The position numbers were made by a program, and so were the translations under genes. Under the pieces are notes generated by a model. It made no database searches. It was given only the letters and a program-made list of their open reading frames with translations, and was not told where the DNA came from. A DNA stretch of 64,000 bases from Hormiphora californensis (lineage: Eukaryota > Ctenophora > Tentaculata > Cydippida > Pleurobrachiidae), in assembly GCA_020137815.1 (NCBI GenBank), contig CM035358.1:395356-459355 (forward strand). Reading direction: 5' to 3'. Below are positions 1 through 20,430 of this stretch, in pieces (within the stretch, counting starts at the first letter, position 1; each line of letters starts with the position of its first letter).

Positions 1-553
1 TCGTGTTAAAGGAAGAGTCACAACGGTAGTTAGTGAGCCGGAACTCCACCGTTCGGCTCGGGATTACCCGAGCAATAACCCGTTGAAGGAGGGGAACCAA
101 CCAAAACACTAGGGAGATAATCTGGCCACGCTGGGCTGATCGGGCACGTGCACGAAGCGGCCAGACAAAGATGGTTATTTTGGAGATGTTCAAAGCACAA
201 ATTGTAAAGATTTCAACCCCGCCCAGGTATCTGGTTAACTCGAGAATGATCTCACACCCTATTTGTCCAAATATCCACCGATTGTAAATTACCGATGTTA
301 GATTGGCTATCATGATGATAACTGAAGTTGTATCGACAGTGGCAAGGCTTCGTATGATGTGAAGACTAGCGTTATCCAGCTGAAATGCTGTCTTTTTGAA
401 GGTTGCAAAGATGACGAATATGTTTCCAAAAAGAGAGAAGGTTGCTAAGATAAGGAACCATAGTGCCATGATAATCCGTTCTGTGAGGCTGGCTGGGGTG
501 TTGTAGAAGTCATCACCCCCAATATCCAATGCTGTTGTTGAGATGTTTGCCAT
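1..553 (-). CDS. Class A-like G protein-coupled receptor, N-terminal part (open at window edge)
   Basis: An open frame of 184 codons starts at the ATG at 553-551. An in-frame TAA lies 12 bases upstream, so this is the first Met of the frame. The protein has a short N-terminus with an N-glycosylation-type site (NIS). TM1 is at residues ~27-52 with the GN pair (N44). TM2 is at ~61-87 with LATVD, giving the conserved Asp at D74. W93 and C100 mark the first extracellular loop and the top of TM3, and TM4 is at ~144-164. C178 could pair with C100. The segment after TM3, ALNISKITIFVWPLRAR, aligns with the usual ALxxDRYxAIxxPLRAR, so DRY is replaced by SKI. No intron is seen in the visible part; helices 5-7 lie beyond the window. 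The rolling-circle-like repeat at 620 starts 67 bases upstream. The receptor class is clear; the ligand is unknown. Confidence 0.82.
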   Translation of the reverse strand, partial: MANISTTALDIGGDDFYNTPASLTERIIMALWFLILATFSLFGNIFVIFATFKKTAFQLDNASLHIIRSLATVDTTSVIIMIANLTSVIYNRWIFGQIGCEIILELTRYLGGVEIFTICALNISKITIFVWPLRARARSAQRGQIISLVFWLVPLLQRVIARVIPSRTVEFRLTNYRCDSSFNT

Positions 554-619
554 GCTATAACTTGGTTACGAAGTCACCCCTTTTATTTCATACATGAGCA
601 ATAATATCAGAGGGGTAAT

Positions 620-1600
620 CACTGCGCTGGCAAGCGCAAAGGTGACCATTCCCTCCCCCAGCCGCGTGTGCCAGAATGCAGTACATAATAAATTTTTCAG
701 TTTTTAGCCAAAAAAGGCATTTTGCGACGTCCATAGCGAGGCCCCCACTGCACCGATCGGTCTGAAATTTGGTGTACAGTGTCACATAGTATAGATCTAC
801 TGTAGTGGCAAGTCTCTATCTCTTTTAGTTTTAGAGATATGGCATCGTGAAAAAAGCAATAAATGTCCCGGGTCTATGTATCTATGGATAGACGCTATTT
901 TACCAAATTTATAATCGTTTTTGAGAGAAAACGACATAAGATAGACACTTCTCGTTGGTTGCATTCGAAAGATAATCGTTTGAATTGTGTAGACGAATAG
1001 TTTTTATGTTCTAGATCCAACCAGAACGTCCTGAAAAACTGTCATAAAGATAAGACATTTTTCAAATAAACCAAATTTCTTTGAGCTCAATTTACACCCT
1101 GAAGACGGCTTCTGATTGAAAAACGGAGACCACACTAATGTAAGTTAATCGTCTAAACTTTCAGAAACCAAATAGCGAATTTGTGAAACTCTGTCTTTAA
1201 GGGTCTTAAATCGCGTCTGAAGTGTTAAGACTGTATGAAAATAGATATGACGACAGTGCGTTTTTTACCATAGCGACCTCAAATCTTGTCCAATCGATCT
1301 CAAACTTGGTCAGCCTCTTTATCTAGATGAGCCTGATAATATTGGTTTACTATCATGACGTTATAACGTCGTGACGTCACGCTATGACGTCAAAATGACG
1401 TCAAAAATGAAATTTTCGTATTTTAGCGATTCCTGACGGTCTTTTACACGTTCTGCTACGTCCAGACATTTGATTTGATTTTGTCCTTTTTTCAAAGGTA
1501 TACCAGCCACGTCCGAATCGTGTTTCGAATCGGTGCATCTTATCGCATGTCCTGCTGCTAATTAGACGGTTCGGAACGAACTGATACGTGATCCCCATCG
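620..1600. mobile_element. Dispersed repeat 'R' (diverged copy) with TGACGTCA cluster
   Basis: It begins CACTGCGCTGGCAAGCGC and is colinear with the copies at 20431, 28825, 44764 and 45026. Shared landmarks include the CGTTTTC-rich middle, the GAGCTCAATTTACACCCTGAAGACGG block and a cluster of TGACGTCA-type palindromes at about 1357-1405. It is preceded by a T, like the other copies. Its 3' end differs: the usual terminal fold-back is not seen, and a different imperfect inverted repeat lies near 1500-1600. The right boundary is therefore approximate. Reading frames inside it are not conserved between copies. Confidence 0.75.
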
Positions 1601-2562
1601 AATCGCTTGGTGAACTTATGATTCAATGGCCCCATGGCAAAGCAAATAAGAACCACTTACTACGAGATAAGACACAAAAGATATTCATTCTTACAGTATA
1701 AAGGGCTCGCAAGATTCATATTCAGCTATACTTTTCATTGCATTTGCACTTAAAGAAAAGTATTTTTTATCGGGAAAACATTTAGAACAGGTACAAATAA
1801 CAAAGTCAATGGATCACCGTCCACGGGCTCCACCAGCGTAGCATAACTCGTCACAATGGCAGGTGGAACCCACAAAAGCCTTTACAAAATGTTAATGGCA
1901 ATCGGCAGAGATACCAAGATAGCGCACACAATCAAAATACATGTAGAAGACGCCTCCCACACAATGTATCATTTAGTCTTTGGTACATCATGTGTAATAC
2001 ACGTGCCAAGTACATGTGGTCATTGATTACTACAAGAAACTCAGGAGGATAGCTGGCATAGTGGCATGTCAATCAATAGTACCCCCGTAATGAAATGGGT
2101 AAAGCTAATTAAATAAGGCTCTTTTTTTTCATCTCTCTCTTTCTCTCTAGTCTCTGATGAAAGATAAAATGCGTTAAACCAATGTTGAGTTACCTAATAT
2201 CCCTCCCTCGATGTCATTAAAAAAGCTACATTTATAGAACTGTCAGTTATTATAGATCAGCTACTGACGTGATATTGCGAAAATTAAAACGCGTGATTTT
2301 TAGCGGCGCTGTGATATTTGTAACAGCTGGACTAGTGACGTTCAGACATTATTGAGGCGGTTACATTCTCTTTCTGGTGAACAATATGACCTGCCAAAAA
2401 TCACGTCATGACCCAAAAAGAACATTAGTTGTGAAAACAATGGCGTCAAAATAATTTCTAAAGATGTATCAATGTATCATCATTGAAAGAGCCCGGACTG
2501 GTGACTGGGTCCTGGTGACTGGGTCCTGGAGTCTAATTGATCTAATTTAAAGAATGACTTAC
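1601..2562. other. Unassigned DNA between receptor upstream repeat and the last placed ABCA exon
   Basis: I scanned this stretch on the minus strand for the expected continuation of the ABCA gene (rest of membrane domain 2 and a second ATP-binding domain). I found no Walker A, signature or Walker B motif and no exon with suitable phase. A short direct duplication (GACTGGGTCCTGGT twice) lies at about 2501-2528. Otherwise I see nothing recognisable. Confidence 0.6.
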
Positions 2563-11608
<9,046 letters not shown>

Positions 11609-11626
11609 TCTCGTTTATAACACCTG

Positions 11627-12812
11627 TAAATATAGGGGAAAAGTTATGGATCTAGAAAATTGTTTTCTCCTCCATATTGTGTTTGAATTGTTTTAAGAAC
11701 TCAATACTTATCCATGCTTTCAGTATAATTTATACTTTATACTATAAAGTTAAACGGGATTCTTTATTGTATGGGGTATGTACAAGGATAAAAGTCCTCT
11801 TAAATTTGGTTGAATTGTCCATGCGGACACAATTTCAATTGAAGTGTCAAGCGACTTAAAATTTCAAGCGGCTCAAAAATTTGGTACAATATGTTATTAA
11901 ATCTGACGTCCAATATATGATCCGAATGATGTTACATATCGCGAAGGCATATTATAATATAATTTATATGGTCTGCAGCCGAACAATATAAAATAGAAGA
12001 ATAGATTGAAGAATAAAGTTCAGTTGATTCACTGAATTTAGTGAGGGACCTCCACCCCAAGAGTAACTGCACCACTCTCCTAATTTAAAAGTTTTAATGG
12101 GGTTTCCAACTGAATCTCAGCTACAGTTATGCAGTATTGAGAGACATTTTTCTTACATAAGACTGTCCTCTATCCGCACCGGGTCGAAGGACAAAGAATT
12201 TCATATGTTTCTAACTTTCTTGATTTAATTTCAAAAAGTGTCACCCCAAGAAATTTAAGATAATTGTGAGCTTTTCAACGGGCTCTGCCTCACCATTTTA
12301 TTCCGAATCCGGTGGCGTGGTGTTGTGAGATTATGAAATGAAGCTACGCTATGCAATGCAATTCAACGAGTTCTAAGGGTCATCTTACCCTTGCGTTGTG
12401 ACTGCAACAAGCAGTTGCTGCAGGATACTCCCAGCTTGTAATTAAATTAGTAGTATTAGTAATATCAATTACTCTGCAACAATTCTATTATATCCACCTC
12501 ATTCGAACAGACAGTGCATTTAAACCGTGACTAGGAAAATAAAACAAAATGAAATTGTTTCAAGTCGACCTTTTAGTCTCAACATATATAGGACTTGCAC
12601 TGAACCTCTTTCAGGAAGCCAACCTAGCCCGATTTGAGCTTCACTTATCACATTAGCAAATAAGTCTTGGAACGCCAAAACAGTAACATAGAGTAAGCAT
12701 GACAAAGAAAAACGTGTAGTAAATGCACGGGTAAAGTGTACATGCTTTCCATGGAGTACGACTGGAGACTGGCAAATTTGTAGTGTATTGATTCAACCCA
12801 TACAGTGCTTCC

Positions 12813-12849
<37 letters not shown>

Positions 12850-15069
12850 CTCTCTTTCTCTCTTTCTCTCTCTCTCCCCCTCTCTCTCTCTCCCTATATT
12901 CTTACCTATCTATTTTATTCTCCCTCAGTCTCTCGATATAATACTTGCTTTCTCTTGGTGCCGTGTCACTGCAAACAATTGCAGCACGTGCCCCTAGAGA
13001 GAGAACAAAGATGCCAAGAAGCACGTGGGGTTGTGTGCGAAGTGCTGCTGCATCACTGGATAGTTAATACCAACTGGAAAATGGGGAGGTATAATGGTCA
13101 CAGAGTTCGTGGTGGTACTGGTTCTCCCAGCAGGTCTTGTAGGTACACAGCTTCCCCCGATATAACAGCTGATATATATCGAAGCAGGATCCTTAATGAT
13201 GAGATATTTCGAAAATGTTTTTTGCTTTAGAACACGGTGCACTGCAGGGAAACCAGTCGTTATGCAAAAAACAAAATTAATCTCGTTTGAGGACAAGCTG
13301 TGCAAACCTATATGATGAACATTAATCTTTTTGAGTTATATTATTAACGCTGCTTTTATAAACGTGATAAAACTATTGCTGCAGTCAAGGTGGCTCCCTT
13401 TTTAACAGTCCACCGCCACGAAGTTTTTTAGGGATCGAAGCCCAGCACTGAAACGTAGCTACTATGAACCATAGTGTTTAAATAAACGCCCTGCACCCAC
13501 TCCCCACCCGCTTTAGTAAGAATGTCTTGCTTGTTTTTGGAGTATGAGCAGTAATGGATGCCACCCCTCCCCCGACCAACAAGTATACAAGTATATGTCA
13601 GCCCCGTACAATTTATTCACTCCCTATCTTATATCGATTTTGTTTGGTGAGTAACTCAACAAGATTTTGTCGCTCATCTACGTCTGTCCTGGTCTTGCTT
13701 TGTTCTGAGTCTGAGCAATAATCGCCGCAAGTGTGACGAGAATGGCTAGTTTCTACCTGCACTCAGCACTGGGTGTTACTGACTGATAGATCGGATAGCT
13801 GGTTTCACCTGGTTGTTCATGTTGTAGCCCCCCTACTACTAGGGGGTGATATAGTGGGGAGGAAACCAGCTATATCTACATGGGTCGATAAAGTCCGCCC
13901 CGGGGCTATGTGATCAAACTAAGCGCCATGTTGAGGAGGAACTACTGTCAAAAAGAGGTCATCATGTCCTTCAAAAGAAGGAGTTTGGGATCGGGCGAGC
14001 GATCTCTGATTTGAAAATAAATATTGTCCCAGTCGTTACAGTTTATAATGAAGCAGTCTATATCATGAAAGCCCTCCTGAGAAGTGCAGTTCTCGAGTTG
14101 TATGCCCCAGAGAATCTGTTCATTTTCTACTATAACTATAAGTGATCGTGTTCGAACGAAGATCTAAGGATATGGTATCTAGATATCTGCAATTAGAACA
14201 AATCGGGGCGCACGTTAAGACACGTGCGAGCATATCACATGGTTTCATATTACATGTTAACAATATATTCCTAGAATTCGGTCGCTATTATATTTTAGAA
14301 CGCACGTAAACATAAATTGCTTTTATTTATGCGGTTAACGTAAAGTAAAAGATGGTGCATGATAACAGTTTGATTTATCTGAGTCGATAAATTCAGTGAA
14401 GCGATCAAGACTTTTAAATATCTGGTGCATGATATAAATGACCACTTTGATTGCACCAGATGCTCTGATTCTTTTTAAAGAGTGCAGCTAAGTACTATCA
14501 TATTGCGAATGAGCAATTGCTGTGTTATAGTGAACAGTGGGGTTGAAGGAAGTGGAGGCAGGGTGGGCCCCATTTGAGAGAAGAAACTGATTTATTTAGT
14601 TTAACCTGTAAATGATTGGGTGTGATTTCGACGAGGGAGAGGAGATGCAGAGAGGAGAATATAAGGAAGAGGGGAGGAGAGTAGAGAGAGTGAAGCGAAG
14701 GAGCAGAGAGAAAAGAGAGCGCTAGACAGAGCGAACGGGGCGCGCCCGAGCGAGACGAGAGAGAGAGCGATGACACGAGCGAGGGAGCGAGCGAGAGACT
14801 CTCTCGTCTCTCTCTCTCCTCTCCTCTCTCGCTCTCTCTCTCTCGCACGGAGCTCTCTCTCTCTCTCTCTTCTCGCTCCTCTCGCCTCTTTCTCTTCTCT
14901 CTCTCTTTCTCTCTGCTCGATCACACACATCTGCAACCAACCTCACATTAATATATTCTCAACGTTTCAAGAGGACCGTATCTCTAGCTCGTATCTCCAT
15001 ATTCTCGTTTTCACACGCAACCAGACCGGCCCCCTGTGGCGCCATTATAAAAGCACTACAACAATTGTA
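11627..15069. other. Region without recognised genes; CT and GA tracts, small fold-backs
   Basis: It holds the presumed upstream region of the ABCA gene. I see a (CT)n tract at about 12818-12892 and a fold-back at about 13793-13877 (GATAGCTGGTTTC / GAAACCAGCTAT). A purine block at about 14600-14800 turns directly into a pyrimidine block to about 14925, so the pair can fold as one large hairpin. Open frames here follow the simple-sequence bias. I recognise no protein or RNA gene. Confidence 0.55.
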
Positions 15070-16436
15070 ATAGCCGTCTAATTCTATCGTATAAGACCTA
15101 CATTGCATGACCGAGTAATGACTTCTAGGATTGCAAATATATCAGTGATGGTTTCAGTATTGGAATTTGGATCGTAATATAATAATAATAGTCAACTACA
15201 CCTAATCGTAAAAGAGCTGAAATGGTCCCCACTTTATAAAGATCTATGATGAGCGGCCAGCATTGACAAAGAGTTTAAGAGGAGAGTTGTAAGCTGCTTG
15301 CTCCCTCTTCCCCGTGCTCTGGGCCGGATTCCGCAAGAAGACCGGTTGTAGCACAAATGTAGGCGAGTGGAAGATCGGTTGTTGATGTAGTTTGTCAACA
15401 GTTTTCCGTAGGAAAACACGCTGGAAATTCGTTGATTAATTTTGAAGTTTTTGTGAACGAAATTAGAAAATTTCAGCGGAAGCCCTGCGTATATATCTCA
15501 GCCACAGCGAAACTACTTCAAGCTTGATTACTTTTCAAAAATTAATCCAACTTTTCACAGTGACTAAGATTAACCCTCTTATCCATATCTGAAGGTGTTA
15601 CACCGTGGCAACAGTCCCCATGCCAAGTACCAGGATTAGATTCCGAGGGGTATTTAGAGGGTGCAGGTCGCGGTACTGTAACAAGAGTTTCAGTAGGACG
15701 GGGTTGTACTTGTTTTGTTTGTTGTGTAACAATCCGCGTGTTCCCTGCATTCTGTTAAGGTAGTAGTTAGACATTAGAAAATAGATACCAAGAATATATT
15801 GACTATTTGATAGTTGTTGTGAATAAATACCGACGAAAATATAATGTGAATGGTTTAAACAGTTTTTAGAACTACTTTTATTTCTGTAACCGAGAATATT
15901 ATGTTCAGTTCTGAGTTTTAGATATATATCTCTCCGATAGCAAGACCATTTGAAGCACTTCGTATCTACTTTATCAGTACTAAATCTTAGGCAAAACTAT
16001 AAAATTCTGGCTTTTTCTGGCCTTTTCTTTTGACTTTTTATCGGCTCTTTTTATCTGGAATAAAGAAACTCTTGATAAATTTAAAACAAATCCATGAATA
16101 TTTAAGCGTCAAATATGTTTTTTATTTAAAAACGAGCACTGACGCAGTGCCACATATTGGACGCACTGATCTCTGTTATACTGGTGACTAGCCAGTACTG
16201 CGTTGCAGTGTACAGTTTTTTATTCCCATGGGCTTTACTGCCAAATTATATTTTATTGTAATGCAGCTCTTAGCAAATTGATGAATAACGTCTCGTTCGA
16301 AAAATGTTTAAAAAACCTGAGCCCTGGTGCTGCATGTAGTTAGATCATCCTCCTCCCTGTTCTAATATTGTCATTCCTGAGAAACAACGTGCAGCAGATG
16401 ACCATGCTTTGTTTTTAAAGTATTTCGAGGAGAGGG

Positions 16437-16524
16437 GTGAAGAAAGGAGAGAGGGAGAGAGGGAACGAAGGAGAGAGAGTGAGAGAGGAGAGAGAAAGAG
16501 AGGATGAGAGAGAGGAGAGAGGAG

Positions 16525-16562
<38 letters not shown>

Positions 16563-17310
16563 AGAGAGGAGAGAGAGCGACAGAGAGGAGAGACAAGTGG
16601 TGAGTATGCACACTTTCTAGATCACGTGGAGGACGAGCATGGAGAATAATCCTGGAGGGGAAAATGGTGAATGGCAACAGCATAATAGAGTGCATGTTGA
16701 GTGAGAGGAGGGCAGGGGGAGAGAGGGTTAGAAGAGAGGGTAGGAGGAGACGAGAGAGGTAGAGAGAGAGAGGAGAAGAGAGACGAGACGAGAGAGACGA
16801 GGAGACGAGAAGAAGAGAGAGAGAGTGAGAGAGAGAAGAGGAGAGAGAGGAGAGAGAGAGAGAGAGACGAGAGGAGGGGAGAGGAGAGAGGGAGAGAGAG
16901 AGAGAAAGAGAGAGGGGATGGAGGGAGAGGAGAAGAATAGTGCGTGGATAATATTAAAAGTCGACACGGTGATACATGGTTATGAAGTGCAGTTTGTGCA
17001 TGTTAATTCTCTCAAGATCATGTGTGTGAATGCTTCTTACTTCATCAGAAGCTCCAGGGTGGTCGAAAGAGTCACGTGACTTGCGGAACAGACGTGGCTG
17101 CACGTTGTGCATTTATTCATGGTAGTTGTGTGCGTGCATTTGATATATTGTGGTCGTTAGGATGAGGAAGAGTAAATGAGAGAGAGGGAGGGAGGGAGAG
17201 GAGAGAGAAAGAGAGACGGGGAGAGAAAATTGGGGACTGGGGGGGAGAGGGTGAGAGAGGGTGAGAGAGAGAGCGAGAGAGGAGAGAGAGCGAGGGGCCG
17301 GAAGATCTTG
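16437..17310. repeat. GA-rich simple sequence (unit 1); counterparts at 24835-25680 and 36405-37220
   Basis: Three purine blocks (about 16437-16590, 16690-16930 and 17176-17300) are separated by short unique spacers that are conserved in the other units, such as GTGAGTATGCACACTTTCTAG and CATGTTGAGTGAGAG. Overlapping frames in both directions are compositional artefacts. Confidence 0.85.
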
Positions 17311-17959
17311 AAGCAAAGCCTAACCAAACGTACTTCTGTGTTCTGTTTGGTTGGCCCCCCTCCGAATATTTTTGTTTCTTTCATAGGCAAGCATAAGGTG
17401 GGATGTTCTAGTGAGGTTTCACTATATAAATATTCATATCGTGCCTTAGTTCGTTCATGTTTTTGGATGGGATCACTGTGGAATAAAATGACGGTGTGAG
17501 CCACACAATTGCCGGCGTGGGTGGAGAGTCTGCTCACCTAGTAAATTAGATCATTAGTCTCGCTATTCAGAAAACATTTTGTTCCATTCAAAATAGGGAT
17601 TGCGGCTGGAAAATGCTTGCCTTGTTCGACCCCCCCCCCTCTCTGTCTCGTCTCTTGCTCTGTCTCGTATTATGTCTAGGTCTGTCTATGAGTATGTCTA
17701 GATGGACTCTGAGCGATCCGAGATCTCTGATCGCTCTGATCTATCTCTCTCTCTCTATATCTCGCTAGCTATCTAGATCTCTATCGCGATGCGTCTTCTC
17801 TTTCGCTAGCGCGATATCGCTCTCTCCCTAGTCTCAGATCTCTCTCTCTCTCTCTCTACGCGACGCCCCGGGTTTGAACAAAACAAGAAAATACGACAGT
17901 TACTGACAGTACGCAAACAGACAAACAAACACCACAGTTTGAATGATCAATACACGTAC

Positions 17960-18043
17960 TGATATAGTCGTCTCCTCCGTCTAAATAGCACCATTCAGTA
18001 CAGCCATTGCAGATGTGGTTGTTATCAGTCTTGGCACAGGCAC
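17960..18043 (-). CDS. Exon 3 (unit 1 copy) of small secreted cysteine-rich protein
   Basis: Acceptor TTTTCAG|GT and donor GTACGT are both phase 1. It codes for 28 residues including CNGCTEWCY and LDGGDDYI. It joins in phase to exon 2 at 19362-19466. The exon pair has the cysteine and tryptophan spacing of small secreted proteins with a CW..C...WCY pattern known from several invertebrate groups, whose role is unknown to me. The frame would also stay open past the donor into further cysteines before a stop, so a terminal-exon reading is an alternative. Confidence 0.7.
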
Positions 18044-18404
18044 CTGAAAATACAGGTCAACTTTTGGTACTTTTATATGTAGTTATCATTTGAAATAAAA
18101 TAATGTCCCTTTTCAATTGCAACAACTCGAAACAGCGAGATGTGCTGTATCTAAATTCTTATTGCTGTTACTCATTAATACCTCTCACTAAGATTTATTG
18201 GATTATAGTTGTAATCCGGTTAAATAAAATTATAACCCCCGTCCTTGATTGAATAAACTGTGAAGAAGCCTTGATTATTTTCTAATCCCCATTTTATATT
18301 ATTTGAAATACTATCACTGGTTCCTATCACCAAGACAACCTATCCTGGCACAGAGGGACTGAGAGAGGCATAAAATATTAGAATGAATTAAGGTTTCATA
18401 CGTC

Positions 18405-18870
18405 CCCCCCCCCCCCCCCGCGGCCCCCCACCCCCCCCCCCCCTTCCCTTTCTGCAACAAGTCTTCTGCGTTACATGGTCACTAACTGCACGCTGCATCT
18501 ACTGCTCATTCCTTTCCCCACTGAGTGCGCCCCCCAGTTATTCTTTTCTTTCGCCCATCTGCTTCCGCCACTGCCCCTTGCCTGCCCGGACGTAACCGGC
18601 CTCGCCTCCCCTCTCGATCGAGGAGCTGCCCTGTTCGACCGGCCCCCGACAATTTCGTGCCCCTGCGCCTCTCGGTGTCCGTAATCCGTTCTTCCCCGTG
18701 GCTTCCGTGACTCCCCTATCTTCGTGCACCCCGTCTTTCTCTTTGGCGTAGCGCTTTCGTTTCTTCATGACGGGGTGCGCTTCTTGACGTCCTATTATAG
18801 TGCCCCCACTTTTCTGCCTTCGTTGCTCCCCTCCCCCCTCAACTATCGATCTCCTCTGGACTCCTTCGAG
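18405..18870. repeat. Poly-C tract and GC-rich block, shared only by units 1 and 2
   Basis: Long C runs (about 18405-18443) precede about 400 bases of C/T-biased, GC-rich sequence unlike its surroundings. The same block sits at 26774-27239 without visible difference. In unit 3 the matching place (about 38298-38350) has only about 50 bases. No gene is recognised in it. Confidence 0.8.
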
Positions 18871-19264
18871 AGAGAGGAGAGATGAGAGCAGGAGAGGAGG
18901 AAGACGAGGAGAGGGAGGGAGGAGAGAGATGAGAGATAGAGAGGAGAGAGAGAGAGGCAAGATGAGGCGAGGCGAAACGAGAGAGGAGAGAGAGAGAGAG
19001 AGGGGGGGGGGAGAGAAGGGGGCGAGAGATCCCGCCAGTATAGATCTTTTCCATTGGTGAAGAAAAATATTGCTTTTACAGAGACCCTATATCATGTACT
19101 ACACTCACGCTGTACCGCATAATATTCTCTTCTCAACCGGAGCCGATCTTTTCTAAGAATCAGACTCTTGCAAATTACACTAGAATTTGATAACTTTTTT
19201 CTGACCTAAGATATTGAGACCTAATATGATTGGATGGAAACACTGTTGAATCCTAAACATCTTA

Positions 19265-19336
19265 TACAGTCGGACCCCAATTTCCCAGCGCAAAACCCTT
19301 TCCCCCGAGCATCCTGGTAAATGGAGGTCTGACTGT
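19265..19336. mobile_element. Pogo/Tigger-like MITE (unit 1); orthologous copies 27641-27714 and 38766-38838
   Basis: TACAGTCGGACCCCAATTT at one end and GGAGGTCTGACTGTA at the other are inverted ends flanked by TA. The 72-base element lies about 25 bases beyond the donor of cysteine-rich exon 2. It is at the same place in all three units, so it predates the duplication. Confidence 0.75.
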
Positions 19337-19361
19337 ACTATAACAGCGGTTGGTTGCTTAC

Positions 19362-19466
19362 CGTTGCATTGAGACCAGCACGCGTCTTTGTAACATCCAT
19401 AGGTGCAGGCTGTCGCTCCGTCACACGGGAACTCAGATGGGGCCCAGGCACACTCCCAGAGAGATT
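19362..19466 (-). CDS. Exon 2 (unit 1 copy) of small secreted cysteine-rich protein
   Basis: The acceptor CTTTCTTCCTAG|AA and donor GTAAGC are both phase 1. It codes for 34 residues with six cysteines plus the codon shared across the splice. Motifs are SLWECAWAPSEFPC and CTYGCYKDACWSQC. It is preceded (on the right) by a tandem array that repeats its own splice acceptor. It joins in phase with exon 3 at 18043 and, on its other side, with the signal-peptide exon at 50347-50392. I cannot name the family with certainty. Confidence 0.78.
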
Positions 19467-20021
19467 CTAGGAAGAAAGAGTGGGGTTAGTGGGCTCCCAG
19501 AGTGAGATTCTAGGAAGAAAGAGTGGGGTTAGTGGGCTCCCAGAGAGAGATTCTAGGAAGAAAGAGTGGGGTTAGTGGGCTCCCAGAGTGAGATTCTAGG
19601 AAGAAAGAGTGGGGTTAGTGGGCTCCCAGAGAGATTCTAGGAAGAAAGAGTGGGGTTAGTGGGCTCCCAGAGAGATTCTAGGAAGAAAGAGTGGGGTTAG
19701 TGGGCTCCCAGAGAGATTCTAGGAAGAAAGAGTGGGGTTAGTGGGCTCCCAGAGAGATTCTAGGAAGAAAGAGTGGGGTTAGTGGGCTCCCAGAGTGAGA
19801 TTCTAGGAAGAAAGAGTGGGGTTAGTGGGCTCCCAGAGTGAGATTCTAGGAAGAAAGAGTGGGGTTAGTGGGCTCCCAGAGAGATTCTAGGAAGAAAGAG
19901 TGGGGTTAGTGGGCTCCCAGAGTGAGATTCTAGGAAGAAAGAGTGGGGTTAGTGGGCTCCCAGAGTGAGATTCTAGGAAGAAAGAGTGGGGTTAGTGGGC
20001 TCCCAGAGTGAGATTCTAGCG
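19446..20021. repeat. Minisatellite of 14 units, 39-41 bp, each a complete 3' splice site (unit 1)
   Basis: On the minus strand each unit reads CCCACTAACCCCACTC, then TTTCTTCCTAG, then AATCTC(AC)TCTGGGAG. This is a branch-point-like CTAAC, a pyrimidine tract, an acceptor and the first bases of cysteine-rich exon 2. The exon-proximal unit is the functional acceptor. The distal end is GATTCTAGCGAAAG. Units come in 39- and 41-base forms. Confidence 0.9.
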
Positions 20022-20430
20022 AAAGTAGTTACAATTCAGGAGGCTTCCAGGTAGGTGTCTGATCCCAGGGAGATTCAAAGGAAGGGGTCAGAACAAAAGG
20101 TGGTGAGATGGACATACACAATGCAGAGCGAGACAGAAAAGGTCATTCATAGAAAATGGGGCATAAAGTAACTTTTGAATTGAAAATGGTAAGTTAGGGC
20201 AGTCGAGAAATCATGGCTGAGAACATATATTATATTTGGAGATGAATGACAATCTCAAAGCACTTGTATCTTGTATGAAGTTATCCCAATTCCCAATTTC
20301 GAAATCCACCCGAGAGCGAATAAATTGTTTTTCATGAGCGTTCACACATGTGCAAAGTGGATTAGCTTCAGTTTTGCATGCCCTCTCAGTGAATCAGGTC
20401 CACCCTAGTATACAATTTATAATATACCAT

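Noticed and set aside
12520-12705. Minus-strand frame containing GLGWLPERGSVQVLYML, faintly like a C2-domain strand
   Set aside because: Too short, no supporting neighbour exon or splice sites.
14525-14946. Overlapping Arg/Glu/Ser-rich frames
   Set aside because: Compositional frames of GA/CT simple sequence. The same occurs at 16345-17537, 24757-25873 and 36391-37421.
15590-15740. Possible last exon of the cysteine-rich gene in segment P (frame with GDCCHG)
   Set aside because: Phase would fit, but the acceptor is weak and the frame is not kept in the other P copy near 30900.
18475-18960. Frames of 61-140 residues in the GC-rich block, also seen in unit 2
   Set aside because: Identity between units reflects copied DNA; frames on both strands overlap, with no recognisable domain or splice context.
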